Part shown: positions 1-10,622 of the stretch, in pieces
Layout of the letters: every line of letters starts with the position of its first letter
Position numbering within the stretch: position 1 is the first letter of the stretch
From: Nonomuraea thailandensis
Lineage (GTDB): Bacteria; Actinomycetota; Actinomycetes; Streptosporangiales; Streptosporangiaceae
DNA: 64,000 bases
Assembly: GCF_024172165.1 (NCBI RefSeq)
Contig: NZ_JAMZEB010000002.1
Span: 7,585,501 to 7,649,500, forward strand
Direction of reading: 5' to 3'
Position numbers and translations under genes: made by a program
The notes under the pieces: model-generated
Told to the model about the DNA's origin: nothing
Databases searched by the model: none
Seen by the model: only the letters and a program-made list of their open reading frames with translations

Positions 1-119
1 CCGATCTGGTGTTGTCGCTGTTCTCCGATCCCCCGTACGCGTGGGGGCTGTTGTCGAGCCCCGAGGAGATCGCGCGGATCGTTGACGGGGGCGGGCGTCC
101 GCTCTACGATCGCGTCTAA
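1..119 (+). CDS. C-terminal end of an unidentified protein (cut by window start)
   Basis: A frame entering from the left edge stays open from base 3 to a TAA at 117-119 and gives 38 residues ending in GRPLYDRV. The composition (DPPYAWGLLSSPEEIARIV) looks like genuine protein and the codon GC bias fits the neighbours. The fragment is too short to assign a family. Its stop codon abuts the palindrome that precedes the chitinase gene, so the two genes are probably separate transcription units. Confidence 0.6.
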   Translation, partial: DLVLSLFSDPPYAWGLLSSPEEIARIVDGGGRPLYDRV

Positions 120-142
120 TTTATAGGAAAGTTTCCTATAAA
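120..142. promoter_or_regulatory. 23-bp perfect palindrome, candidate operator of the chitinase gene
   Basis: TTATAGGAAA-G-TTTCCTATAA lies inside a perfect inverted repeat with 11-bp arms around a single central G at 131. It is the only AT-rich stretch near the chitinase gene and ends 23 bases before its GTG. The one-base centre argues for a dimeric repressor site rather than a terminator hairpin. It does not match the DasR site I know (ACTGGTCTAGACCACT), so the regulator is unknown. Confidence 0.6.
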
Positions 143-165
143 AGCGCGCGTCCCGGGAGCCGCTC

Positions 166-1413
<1,248 letters not shown>

Positions 1414-1444
1414 CGATCCGTCCGGGCGCGGCGCTCGTCACGCG

Positions 1445-1501
1445 CCCGGACAACCCGGCCGGGCACGTCACCTCCAACCCACCCGGACAACCCAGCCGGG
1501 C
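1445..1501. repeat. 20-bp direct repeat after the chitinase gene
   Basis: CCCGGACAACCCGGCCGGGC at 1445-1464 recurs at 1482-1501 with one mismatch, a 37-base period. It fills the short gap between the convergent chitinase and MOSC genes. Each copy can fold (CCCGG/CCGGG), so it might also serve as a GC-rich transcription end, but no T tract follows. Confidence 0.6.
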
Positions 1502-1511
1502 GCGGCGGCCC

Positions 1512-2165
1512 CTAACCGCCCGCCCGGCCGCCCACCTCGTTTTCGCCGAAGACCTGCTCGGCCATCACATCCCATTTCGCGTCATGTCCGGGCACGTCCA
1601 GGATGCGATGAAGCGCATCCCGATCCCCGTTTCGGGCCCGGAACCAGTCGCCCACGCTCACTCCCACCCCGGGCCGGAAGACGACCTCCACCTCGTCCCC
1701 CGCCCCCAGCTCCCCGAGCTCGACCACCCGCAGGTACGCCCCCGGCCGCCCCGCCCGCGTGAACCGCTTGAGCCAGCCCGGCTCGTCCATCCAGTTGCGG
1801 AACACCACGCACGGCGTCCTCGGCCCGGTCACCTCCAGCAGGGCACTGCCCACGCGCCACCGCTCCCCGATCAGCGCGCCGTTGACATCGATCCCCGAGG
1901 TGGTCAGGTTCTCCCCGAACCGGCCGTCACGCAGCTCCCTCCCGAGCTCCCTCTCCCACCAGTCGTAGTCCTCCCTGGCGTAGGAGTAGACGGCGGAGTC
2001 CGGCGAACCGTGGTGCTTCTGGTCGGCCCGCTCGTCGCCGGCGAGCCCGTTGTCCCGCACGGCGACCCGGTGCCCGACCGCCTGCTTGTCGATGGCCGTA
2101 CGCTTCAGGGCCCCGGCCCACTCGGCGTCGCACGCCGCGCCCACGTTCACGGAGAGAATGCGCAT
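1512..2165 (-). CDS. MOSC-domain protein (YiiM-like)
   Basis: A 217-residue protein of the MOSC family, related to the C-terminal domain of molybdenum cofactor sulfurase and to YiiM. Family members handle molybdenum cofactor or reduce N-hydroxylated compounds; the substrate here is unknown. Visible marks are the N-terminal strand MRILSVNVG, the GLAGDERADQKHHG segment, GRFGENLTTSG and the conserved cysteine in GPRTPC. I chose the ATG at 2165 because that strand is the usual MOSC N-terminus; the frame runs open further upstream into an arginine-rich stretch that is unlikely to be translated. It is transcribed away from the membrane protein and kinase operon. Confidence 0.85.
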   Translation of the reverse strand: MRILSVNVGAACDAEWAGALKRTAIDKQAVGHRVAVRDNGLAGDERADQKHHGSPDSAVYSYAREDYDWWERELGRELRDGRFGENLTTSGIDVNGALIGERWRVGSALLEVTGPRTPCVVFRNWMDEPGWLKRFTRAGRPGAYLRVVELGELGAGDEVEVVFRPGVGVSVGDWFRARNGDRDALHRILDVPGHDAKWDVMAEQVFGENEVGGRAGG

Positions 2166-2221
2166 AAATGGGACGGTAACCGAACATTCTTTACAGAGGC
2201 GAACCGATATCCAGGACGCCC

Positions 2222-2322
2222 TCCACCCCAGGGTGGACATCCGAGACCAGCGTGGACTCCGCGCGCGCCGGCGGCCGTCCGACACCGGGGTGGACAGTCC
2301 ACGCACCGGTGGATATTCCACC
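2222..2322. promoter_or_regulatory. cluster of GTGGA/TCCAC inverted repeats upstream of the kinase operon
   Basis: The 210-base gap between the divergent MOSC and membrane-protein genes holds three perfect palindromes built on GTGGA: TCCACCC-CA-GGGTGGA at 2222-2237, GTGGAC-A-GTCCAC at 2290-2302, and GGTGGA-TAT-TCCACC at 2308-2322. A lone GTGGACTCC sits at 2252-2260. The last two centres are 19 bases apart, about two helical turns. This looks like a multi-site operator. The downstream LuxR-type response regulator is a reasonable binder, but that is inference. Confidence 0.5.
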
Positions 2323-2376
2323 CCTCAACCCGCAGGCCGATCCGGCGCGGCAGCCGTCTCCTTACGGTCGAGCCCC

Positions 2377-2859
2377 GTGGAAACTCTGCAGATCTCCCTT
2401 CTCGTCCTGCTCGCCGTCGCGTTCGTCATCTACCGCCAGCTCCGCACCCGCCCCGCCCAAGGGACCTCGGCCCTCTACACGGCCGTCGCCATGGTGGCCC
2501 TCGGCCTCGTCACGGGCGGGCTCTTCGACCCGGAACACCTCGCCCTCAGCGTGACCCTCTTCGCCGTGGAGGCCGTGGCCGCCCTCGCGCTCGGCGCGTG
2601 GCGTGCGCGGACCGTACGGGTCTGGGTCGACTCCGCCGGCGTCGCCTGGTCGAAGGCCACGGGCTGGACCCTGCTGGCGTGGCTGGCCTCGATGGCGGCC
2701 CGCGCCGTGCTCTACTTCGCCGGCGCCGCCGCCGGCCTGACCGTCTCCGCCGGCGGCATCCTGCTGTTCCTCGGGCTCACCATCGGCGTCCAGTCGTACC
2801 TCGTCGCCCGCAGGGGCCGTGCGCTTACCAGCGGGCGACCGGATACTTTCGTGGGGTGA
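2377..2859 (+). CDS. four-TM membrane protein (DUF1453/CcdC-like), first gene of the kinase operon
   Basis: A 160-residue integral membrane protein starting at a GTG (METLQISLLVLLAVAF). Hydrophobic segments lie near residues 3-19, 34-50, 56-72 and about 95-140, with few charged residues between them. Size, topology and position directly before a sensor kinase resemble DUF1453/CcdC-type proteins of actinomycetes. I cannot prove the family by eye. Its TGA shares bases with the ATG of the kinase (TGATG at 2857-2861), so the genes are translationally coupled and the protein may influence or belong to the sensing unit. Confidence 0.7.
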   Translation: METLQISLLVLLAVAFVIYRQLRTRPAQGTSALYTAVAMVALGLVTGGLFDPEHLALSVTLFAVEAVAALALGAWRARTVRVWVDSAGVAWSKATGWTLLAWLASMAARAVLYFAGAAAGLTVSAGGILLFLGLTIGVQSYLVARRGRALTSGRPDTFVG

Positions 2860-4289
2860 TGCGTGGCCTGCCCAGAGTCGTTCCCTATGCCCTGCGGCTG
2901 GGAGTGGTCGTGCTGCTGATCGTGGCCCAGGTGCGGGCAACCCCCGCACCCGGCCTCACCGGCACCGCCCTGACCGTCACCATCCTGACCATCGCGCTGT
3001 CCCTCGCCCTGCTCATCCCCCTGCTCCCGTCACTCCGCAAGGAAGCCACGGGCTCCCCGAACCCCATCGACACCACCCCGGCCCCGCCTTCGCATGCCGA
3101 CGGCGGCGCCGCCCTGCCGTCAGATGCCGGTGGCGCAGCCGTGCCGCAGGGTTCCGGCAGCGGGGCCGCGCACTCGCGATCAAGCGCCGGGGCCGTCCCA
3201 CCGCACCTTCGTAACGGGGCTCCTCTGCGCCCACGCCGTCGGAGCGCCTGGTGGAAGGCGATCGAGTGGCTGGGCGGGATGCCGCAGCCCGTCATCCTGA
3301 TCTCCCTCCTCCTGGCGGTGGTCCTGTCCATCGCGCTCAACTCGATCACGCACAGCGGGGTGACGATCGGCGTCCTGCTCGTCTGCGTCAGCCTGGCGGT
3401 GAGCCGCCTGCCGTTGCGCCAGGCGATCGCTGTCGGGCTTCTCGCCGTCGCGGGGCTCGTCGTGGCGGGGGAGGTCACCAGCGGCCCGGCCGACGTTCTC
3501 CCCCTCGTCCTCAGCGTCGGCCTCATCTTCCTGATCACGTACGCGGCGGGGCAGCGCAAGGCCACCAGGGCCGCCGAGGCGAGGGAGGCGGTGCTGGCAG
3601 AACGAGCCAGGATCGCCAGGGAGATCCACGACATCCTCGCGCACTCGCTCTCCGCCCAGCTCGTCCACCTGGAGGGCGCCAAGCTGCTGCTGCGCGCGGA
3701 ACGTACAGCCGAGGCCCTCGACCGGGTCACCCACGCCCGCGACCTGGCCAAGTCGGGCCTGGAGGAGGCCAGGCGCGCGGTCTCGGCCCTGCGCGAGGAC
3801 CCGCCCGCCCTGCCCGCGGCCCTGCGCACGCTCGCCGCCGACTTCGAGACCGCCACCCACCAGCCCTGCGCCCTCCGCATCTCGGGCCCCGAGCAGCGCC
3901 TCGCCCCGGAGACGGAGCTCGCCCTCCTGCGCACCGCCCAGGAGGCCCTCACGAACGTCCGCCGCCACGCCACCGGCAGCCCGGCCCAGGTCGCGCTGAC
4001 CTTCACCCCCGACCACTGCGACCTACGCATCACGAACCCCGCCTCTCCTCAGAGGAGCGCCCCTGAGCGTGGTCACGCCCTGAACGGCGCCCACGAGCGC
4101 GGTGACGGCCTGCACGGGGGTCAGGGCGCACATGGCACGGCTGAAGGCGGGCACGGCCTCACAGGCACGCCCAAAGGCGGGTATGGCCTCATGGGGATGC
4201 GGGAACGCGCCGAACTTCTCGGCGGCACGCTGACAGCCGGTGAACGGGACGACGGCGGCTTCCTCGTCCATCTCAGGGTTCCGGCATGA
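2859..4289 (+). CDS. NarL-type sensor histidine kinase with tandem-repeat insertion in the ATP lid
   Basis: A 476-residue HisKA_3-type kinase. Six or so N-terminal membrane segments (MRGLPRVVPYALRLGVVVLL onward) are interrupted near residues 65-130 by a low-complexity Ala/Gly/Ser loop. The phospho-acceptor box is ERARIAREIHDILAHSLSAQ, and the N-box is TAQEALTNVRRHA. After the D-box strand DLRITN, where kinases of this family go directly to a short G-box, there are about five copies of a 10-residue unit (ERGHALNGAH, ERGDGLHGGQ, GGHGLTGTPK, GGYGLMGMRE) before the genuine GMRERAELLGG end. The last unit is the real G2 motif, so the array looks like repeated duplication of it. The partner regulator lies 136 bases downstream. 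Confidence 0.9.
   Translation: MRGLPRVVPYALRLGVVVLLIVAQVRATPAPGLTGTALTVTILTIALSLALLIPLLPSLRKEATGSPNPIDTTPAPPSHADGGAALPSDAGGAAVPQGSGSGAAHSRSSAGAVPPHLRNGAPLRPRRRSAWWKAIEWLGGMPQPVILISLLLAVVLSIALNSITHSGVTIGVLLVCVSLAVSRLPLRQAIAVGLLAVAGLVVAGEVTSGPADVLPLVLSVGLIFLITYAAGQRKATRAAEAREAVLAERARIAREIHDILAHSLSAQLVHLEGAKLLLRAERTAEALDRVTHARDLAKSGLEEARRAVSALREDPPALPAALRTLAADFETATHQPCALRISGPEQRLAPETELALLRTAQEALTNVRRHATGSPAQVALTFTPDHCDLRITNPASPQRSAPERGHALNGAHERGDGLHGGQGAHGTAEGGHGLTGTPKGGYGLMGMRERAELLGGTLTAGERDDGGFLVHLRVPA
4065..4206 (+). repeat. 30-bp coding repeats in the kinase ATP lid
   Basis: About five degenerate in-frame 30-base units, one shortened to 21 bases, encode the pattern (E/G)(R/G)G(H/Y)GLxGxx. 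The final unit coincides with the conserved glycine box of the ATPase domain. Translation stays open throughout and the C-terminal domain resumes normally, so this is an expansion and not damage. Confidence 0.75.
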
Positions 4290-4425
4290 ACCCGCACCCA
4301 CCGTCCGCACTTCCGGGAACAGGCCGCACACCGTCGCAGCGCCGGGCTGCCGGCCGCGCGCCCTCGATGGCACCTTCCCGGATGGATGTTGCCGAAGTCC
4401 CCTCGAAGCGCAGGAGGTCGCCCGG

Positions 4426-5505
4426 ATGATCAGGGTGGTCGTGGTGGATGACCAGGCCGTGGTGCGTGAGGGGCTGGTGCTGCTGCTCGGCCTGCTGCCC
4501 GGGATCGAGGTGGTCGGCTCGGCGGGCGACGGCGAGGCGGCGCTGCGCGTGGTGGATGCCGAGCGGCCGGACGTGGTGCTGATGGACCTGCGCATGCCCC
4601 GCATGGACGGCGTGGAGGCCACCGGACGCATCCGCGCCGCGTACCCGGACACCCAGGTCGTCGTGCTCACCACGTACTCCGACGACGAGTCGGTCTTCGC
4701 CGCACTGCGCGCGGGCGCCCGCGGCTTTCTCACCAAGGACGCCGACGCCGACGACATCGCCTCGGCCGTGGCCACGGTGATGCGCGGTGACGCCCAGCTC
4801 GACCCCACGGTGCAACGCCGCCTCCTCGACACCATGGCCCCTCCCCCGCTACCGGGAACGTCTGACACACCGAGCACCTCACTCACCTCACCACCCCCGC
4901 CTGCGGCCGGCCCTCGTCACGACGAGCCAGCAGGCAGGGAGGCAACCGCCGCCGGATCGGGCACCGCCAAGGCGGGCGGCAACACGCCAACGTCTGTGGC
5001 GGCACGCGATCAAACAGCGGCGCCGCACAGCAAGGACCGCACAACCCGCTGGAGCAGCGGCCAGACGACCGAGGCGCACGCTCAGGACCGTGAGCCGCGC
5101 CGAAGCGGTCAGGCCGCCGCAACGCACGCTCAGGACCGTGAGCCGCGCCGGAGTGGTCAGGCCGCCACAGCGCACGCTCAGGACGGCGAGACCCGCAGGG
5201 GCGGTCAGGCGGCCACACCGCACACACCGGTGAGTGAGACCGGCAGGCACGACCGGCCGCCCACCGAGCTTCACCAGCCGCCCGACGGCCACGGCCGGTC
5301 ACCCGACGGCCTGACCCCGCGCGAGACCGAGGTGCTGCGCCTCATCGCCGAGGGCCTGTCGAACGCGGAGATCGCCACCCGCCTCTACATCACCGAGGCG
5401 ACCGTCAAGACCCACATCAACAACCTCTTCGCCAAGGCGCACCTACGGGACCGGGCACAGGCCGTCACCTACGCCTATCGTCACGGCCTGGCGCACCCCG
5501 GTTGA
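4426..5505 (+). CDS. NarL/LuxR-type response regulator with a very long repeat linker
   Basis: A 359-residue response regulator, partner of the kinase upstream. The receiver domain (residues 1-120) shows VVVDDQ, the phospho-acceptor in VVLMDLRMPRMDG, LTTYS and the lysine in FLTKDA. The C-terminal LuxR helix-turn-helix is LTPRETEVLRLIAEGLSNAE followed by TEATVKTHINNLFAK. Between them lie about 150 Pro/Ala/His/Arg-rich residues, where the family usually has 15-25. The linker includes three 16-residue copies of AQDREPRRSGQAAATH. The total is therefore much longer than the usual 210-230. The start is the ATG at 4426 with AGGAGG 8 bases upstream; a longer open frame upstream lacks similarity to the receiver domain. 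Confidence 0.92.
   Translation: MIRVVVVDDQAVVREGLVLLLGLLPGIEVVGSAGDGEAALRVVDAERPDVVLMDLRMPRMDGVEATGRIRAAYPDTQVVVLTTYSDDESVFAALRAGARGFLTKDADADDIASAVATVMRGDAQLDPTVQRRLLDTMAPPPLPGTSDTPSTSLTSPPPPAAGPRHDEPAGREATAAGSGTAKAGGNTPTSVAARDQTAAPHSKDRTTRWSSGQTTEAHAQDREPRRSGQAAATHAQDREPRRSGQAATAHAQDGETRRGGQAATPHTPVSETGRHDRPPTELHQPPDGHGRSPDGLTPRETEVLRLIAEGLSNAEIATRLYITEATVKTHINNLFAKAHLRDRAQAVTYAYRHGLAHPG
5080..5223 (+). repeat. three 48-bp tandem repeats in the response-regulator linker
   Basis: Units start at 5080, 5128 and 5176 and encode variants of AQDREPRRSGQAAATH. The first two differ at very few bases, which suggests recent duplication. The period is a multiple of three, so copy-number change keeps the reading frame. 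Confidence 0.88.
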
Positions 5506-5782
5506 GCTGGGACTCCTCGTCGAAGCCCGCGAGCTGTAACAACGTCTCCAGCGCCGCCTGCCGGGTCTCCTCCACCGAGCTCCCGCGCTCGCCGAAGCAC
5601 TCGGCCGCCACGTCGAGCAGGGCGGCCACGACCGCCGCGTCGGGGTAGGGCACGTCCAGCAGGACCGTGCCGTCGGCGTCCTCCTCCCGGTCCTCCAAGT
5701 GGCGCCTCAGCAACCGCCGAGTCTCCTCAGCCACAGCGACCCCCAGCACCGCGGCACGCTCGAATCGCTCAGAAGCAATCAC
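5465..5782 (-). CDS. small helical protein of unknown function
   Basis: A 105-residue acidic, helix-rich protein starting at a GTG (VIASERFERAAVLGVAVAEE) with GGAGGG about 6 bases upstream. I do not recognise a family. It has no signal peptide or membrane segment. The C-terminal tail overlaps the 3' end of the response regulator by 41 bases on the opposite strand, which is unusual, so the true stop context or even the gene deserves caution. The good ribosome site and actinomycete-like codon use support it. Confidence 0.5.
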   Translation of the reverse strand: MIASERFERAAVLGVAVAEETRRLLRRHLEDREEDADGTVLLDVPYPDAAVVAALLDVAAECFGERGSSVEETRQAALETLLQLAGFDEESQLNRGAPGRDDRRR

Positions 5783-5911
5783 GTCACCCTCCAGTCGCAC
5801 AGGTGTTCGGGTTCAGAAGGTAGAGGATGGCACCGACAGAATCGCTTGCGCGCACGCACTTCCGGTCCGAATCCGGGGGTTGCGGGTGTGCGCTGGCGGG
5901 CGGGTGGGGCG

Positions 5912-5972
5912 CGCTCGTGGCCGGCGGAGGCCGTTCGTGGCCGGCGGAGGCACGTTCGTGATCGGCGGGTGC
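5912..5972. repeat. three roughly 20-bp tandem repeats upstream of the ABC ATPase gene
   Basis: CGTTCGTGGCCGGCGGAGGC-like units recur three times, the third diverged (CGTTCGTGATCGGCGGGTGC). They lie in the 220-base leader region between the small minus-strand gene and the ATPase start and do not encode an obvious protein. Confidence 0.65.
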
Positions 5973-6005
5973 GCGTTCGCGGGCGCCTGTGGATACGCTC
6001 GAACG

Positions 6006-6629
6006 GTGTACGACTCGATCATCAGTGTTGACGCCCTCACCGTGGAGCTCGGCGGCAACCCGGTGCTCCGCGACCTGGACCTGACCGTGGCCCCGGGCGA
6101 GATCGTGGCCGTGGTCGGCCTGAACGGCTCCGGCAAGTCCACCCTGCTGCGCTGCCTGGCCGGCCTGCAGCCCGTCACCTCAGGCGAGGTACGCGTGTTC
6201 GGCCGGCCCCCCGCCGACGACGCCGCCTTCTGGGGCCGTGTGGCGCTGCTGGGCGACGAGCCGGCCTGGTATCCGGGCCTCACGGCACGCGAGCACCTGG
6301 AGCTGATGGGAGCCGTACACGCCCAGGCCAGGATGACGGTGGACACGGCGCTGGAGCTCTTCGCGCTGGAGGAGCGGGCGGACGCGCCGCCGCTGAACCT
6401 GTCCACGGGCCAGCGCCAGCGCCTCTCCCTGGCCTCCACGCTGCTGCGGCCGAGCACGCTGATCCTGCTCGACGAGCCGGAGCGCGGCCTGGACAAGGAG
6501 TTCCGCGCCGAGCTCGCGGACCTGCTCGAGGAGTACGCCGGCGAGGGCGGCACCGTCGTCATGGCCACCCACGACCAGGGCCTGGCCACGATCGGCCGCC
6601 AGGTCGCCCCGTCGGGGGTGGTCGCATGA
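6006..6629 (+). CDS. ABC transporter ATP-binding protein
   Basis: A 207-residue nucleotide-binding subunit. Walker A is GLNGSGKST, the signature loop is LSTGQRQRLSLA, Walker B is LILLDEP and the switch histidine is in MATHD. This is a short ATPase with no extra domain, typical of exporters with separate permease genes. Translation is set at the GTG at 6006 (MYDSIISVDALTVELGG) because the domain begins immediately. Its stop overlaps the ATG of the next gene (ATGA), so the permease is the partner. The substrate is unknown. Confidence 0.9.
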   Translation: MYDSIISVDALTVELGGNPVLRDLDLTVAPGEIVAVVGLNGSGKSTLLRCLAGLQPVTSGEVRVFGRPPADDAAFWGRVALLGDEPAWYPGLTAREHLELMGAVHAQARMTVDTALELFALEERADAPPLNLSTGQRQRLSLASTLLRPSTLILLDEPERGLDKEFRAELADLLEEYAGEGGTVVMATHDQGLATIGRQVAPSGVVA

Positions 6630-8215
6630 GCGGGTCGTCAGGGGCCGGCGTCCGTACGGTGCGGGCGTACCTGCGCTCGCGCGGGCGCACCCCCGCCACC
6701 GTGATGGACCGCTACGTCGCCGTCTTCTGCCTGGCCATGCTCATCGCCGTGACGGGCAAGCCCCTGTCGGACGTGCTCGCCGGCCTGGCCGTGCCCGGCG
6801 AGCCCGCGCGCATGGGGGCGGGGGTGGCGCTGCTCGCGCTGGGCCTGGCCGGGTTCCTGGCCGCGGCCCGCAACGCCGGGCCCGTGCTGCTGCCCGGGGC
6901 CGACGCCTCCTGGTTGCTGCTCTCCCCGCTGAACCGGCGGCACGTGCTCGGCCGGGCCGCGCGCCTGCTGCTCGGCGTCGCGGTGGTGGCGGGGGTGGTG
7001 CTCGGGGTGGGGCTGCTGGCCGTGCTGGGCGCGCCGGACCAGCTCGTGTGGCGGGTGCTGGGCGCGCTGGTCGTCGGTGTGGCCGCGGCGGTGGGCGGGA
7101 TGGCTCTGGCCGTGCTGGGGCAGGCGTCCACGTCCTGGAAGTTGTGGCTGACCGGTGCGACGGCCATGCTGCTGGTGCTGGCGGTGGTGGCGGTGACCGG
7201 GCAGCTCCGTACGGTGCTGGCCATCGCGGCGAGCGCTCCCCTGCCCGCGCTCACGGCCGCCGTCTCCGGCGCCGCCGTCGTCTCCTGCCTGCTGGTACGG
7301 CAGGCGTGGCGCTCGCTCGAACGCATCCCCACCCGTACGCTCGTCACCTCCTCCACCCGGGCCGGCCACGTGGCCGGAGCGGCCATGTCCCTCGACCCCG
7401 GCGCGCTCACCTGGATCTCCGAGGACAACCACTGGCGGGCCAGGAAGCTCGCCTCCCGGCGCTGGCCGCCGCTGCCCGCGCCGTTCGCGCTGGCCTGGCA
7501 GGACTGGCGGCGGCTGGCCCGGCGGCGCGGGCGGCTGCTGGGCGTGACGGCGACGGCGGCGCTGCCCGCCGTCCTGGCCCAGGCCGGCGGCTCTCCTGCC
7601 GCCCTCGGGATGGCCGTGCTGGGGGGCGCGCTGGCCGTGGCGTCCCTCAGCACGTCAGGAGCGCGCAGGGACGCCGACAACCCCGCTCTGGCCCGGCTCG
7701 CCGGGGTGAGCCCTCGCAAGGCGCTGGCGGCTCGCGCGGTCCTGCCGGGACTGCTGGCCGGCGCCTGGACGGCCCTGGCACTCACAGGCCTGGCCTTCGG
7801 CGGTGGGGTGGCCCAGGGCGGCACGACGGCCGTGGGCGATGCGACGGCCGGGCTCGCGGACGCCGGTGGCGTGGCAGGCGGGCTCGGCGGGGCGTGGTGG
7901 TTGTTCGGGCCGCTGGCCGCGCCCGCGCTGGCCGCCGGAGCCCTGCGGATGGCCAGGCGCGCTCCCGTCGATCACTCCATGCCGATCATCGACACCCCGG
8001 GCGGCGCCATCCCGACCGGGCCGCTCTTCTGGGCGGCCACCGGCCCGGACCTGGCCCTGCTCGGCTGCCTGCCGACCGCCGTGGCGCTGGCCTCCCAGCC
8101 GGCGGCCCTGGCCCCCTTCCTGGTGGCCCAGGGGGTGCTGAGCGCGGTGGTGCTGGCGGGGTTCGTCTGGCGATCCCGTGCAGGGGGCGGCCGCGTCCCT
8201 GGTCAGGCGACGTAG
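6626..8215 (+). CDS. ABC transporter permease, DUF6297-like
   Basis: A 529-residue polytopic membrane protein with about ten hydrophobic segments and short Arg-rich loops. It follows the ATPase with a 4-base overlap, so the pair forms one transporter. Length and arrangement resemble actinobacterial DUF6297 permeases, although I assign this by general appearance. The 3' end overlaps the convergent acetyltransferase gene by 13 bases. The stretch near residues 395-425 is rich in Gly/Ala and may be a flexible loop. No substrate clue is visible. Confidence 0.75.
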   Translation: MSGSSGAGVRTVRAYLRSRGRTPATVMDRYVAVFCLAMLIAVTGKPLSDVLAGLAVPGEPARMGAGVALLALGLAGFLAAARNAGPVLLPGADASWLLLSPLNRRHVLGRAARLLLGVAVVAGVVLGVGLLAVLGAPDQLVWRVLGALVVGVAAAVGGMALAVLGQASTSWKLWLTGATAMLLVLAVVAVTGQLRTVLAIAASAPLPALTAAVSGAAVVSCLLVRQAWRSLERIPTRTLVTSSTRAGHVAGAAMSLDPGALTWISEDNHWRARKLASRRWPPLPAPFALAWQDWRRLARRRGRLLGVTATAALPAVLAQAGGSPAALGMAVLGGALAVASLSTSGARRDADNPALARLAGVSPRKALAARAVLPGLLAGAWTALALTGLAFGGGVAQGGTTAVGDATAGLADAGGVAGGLGGAWWLFGPLAAPALAAGALRMARRAPVDHSMPIIDTPGGAIPTGPLFWAATGPDLALLGCLPTAVALASQPAALAPFLVAQGVLSAVVLAGFVWRSRAGGGRVPGQAT

Positions 8216-8694
8216 ACGTCGCTGGGCACCCCGCCGTACGGAATCGTCCGGTCCTTGCGCATCCCGGCCCGCTCCGCCACCCGATGCGACGGCAGGTTGA
8301 CGTCCCTGATCACGGCGACCACGGTGCCCAGCCCCTTGCCCACCCGCAGCGCCGCCCGGGCGAGCTCGACCGCGTACCCGCGCCCCCACGCCGACGGCCG
8401 GAAGCGGTAGTACAGGTTCAGCACCTCGGCTCCGTCCACGACCGCGTGGCGCAGCCCGCCGATGCCGAGGACGCGCGGGTCGCCCGGCAGGCGCGCCGCC
8501 CAGTAGCCGAGCCCGCGTTCGTCCCAGTCGGCCAGCCACAGGTCGAGCATGGCCCGGCTGGCCTCCAGGTCGGTGACGGGGCCGCCGGGGTGGTACACGC
8601 TGGTGCGCGGATCGGCATGGATCTCGTGGACGGCGTCCAGGTCATCGGGCATCACCCGAGCCAGGACCAATCGCGCCGTCTGCACCACTTCCAT
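8203..8694 (-). CDS. GNAT acetyltransferase (RimJ/RimL type)
   Basis: A 163-residue N-acetyltransferase using acetyl-CoA. It opens with TARLVLARVMPDDLDAVHEI, the usual first strand and helix of the RimJ/RimL group. The strand YYRFRPSAWGRGYAVELARA contains the acetyl-CoA-binding Q/RxxGxG/A-type loop as SAWGRGYA. NLPSHRVAERAGMRK is the usual C-terminal helix. The acceptor, a protein N-terminus or a small molecule, cannot be told from sequence. It is monocistronic on the minus strand, between the ABC permease and lepA. Confidence 0.88.
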   Translation of the reverse strand: MEVVQTARLVLARVMPDDLDAVHEIHADPRTSVYHPGGPVTDLEASRAMLDLWLADWDERGLGYWAARLPGDPRVLGIGGLRHAVVDGAEVLNLYYRFRPSAWGRGYAVELARAALRVGKGLGTVVAVIRDVNLPSHRVAERAGMRKDRTIPYGGVPSDVYVA

Positions 8695-8733
8695 ACTTTC
8701 AGGGTATTCAGGCGCCTCCGCCCCGAAAAGCGG

Positions 8734-10608
<1,875 letters not shown>

Positions 10609-10622
10609 GGTGACATGCCCGG

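Noticed and set aside
1425..1511. Intrinsic terminator after the chitinase gene
   Set aside because: Only GC-rich direct repeats with weak local stems and no T tract; reported as a repeat instead.
4020..4289. Frameshift or decay in the first histidine kinase
   Set aside because: The repeat insertion keeps the frame and the conserved C-terminal G2 box and end of the ATPase domain follow intact.
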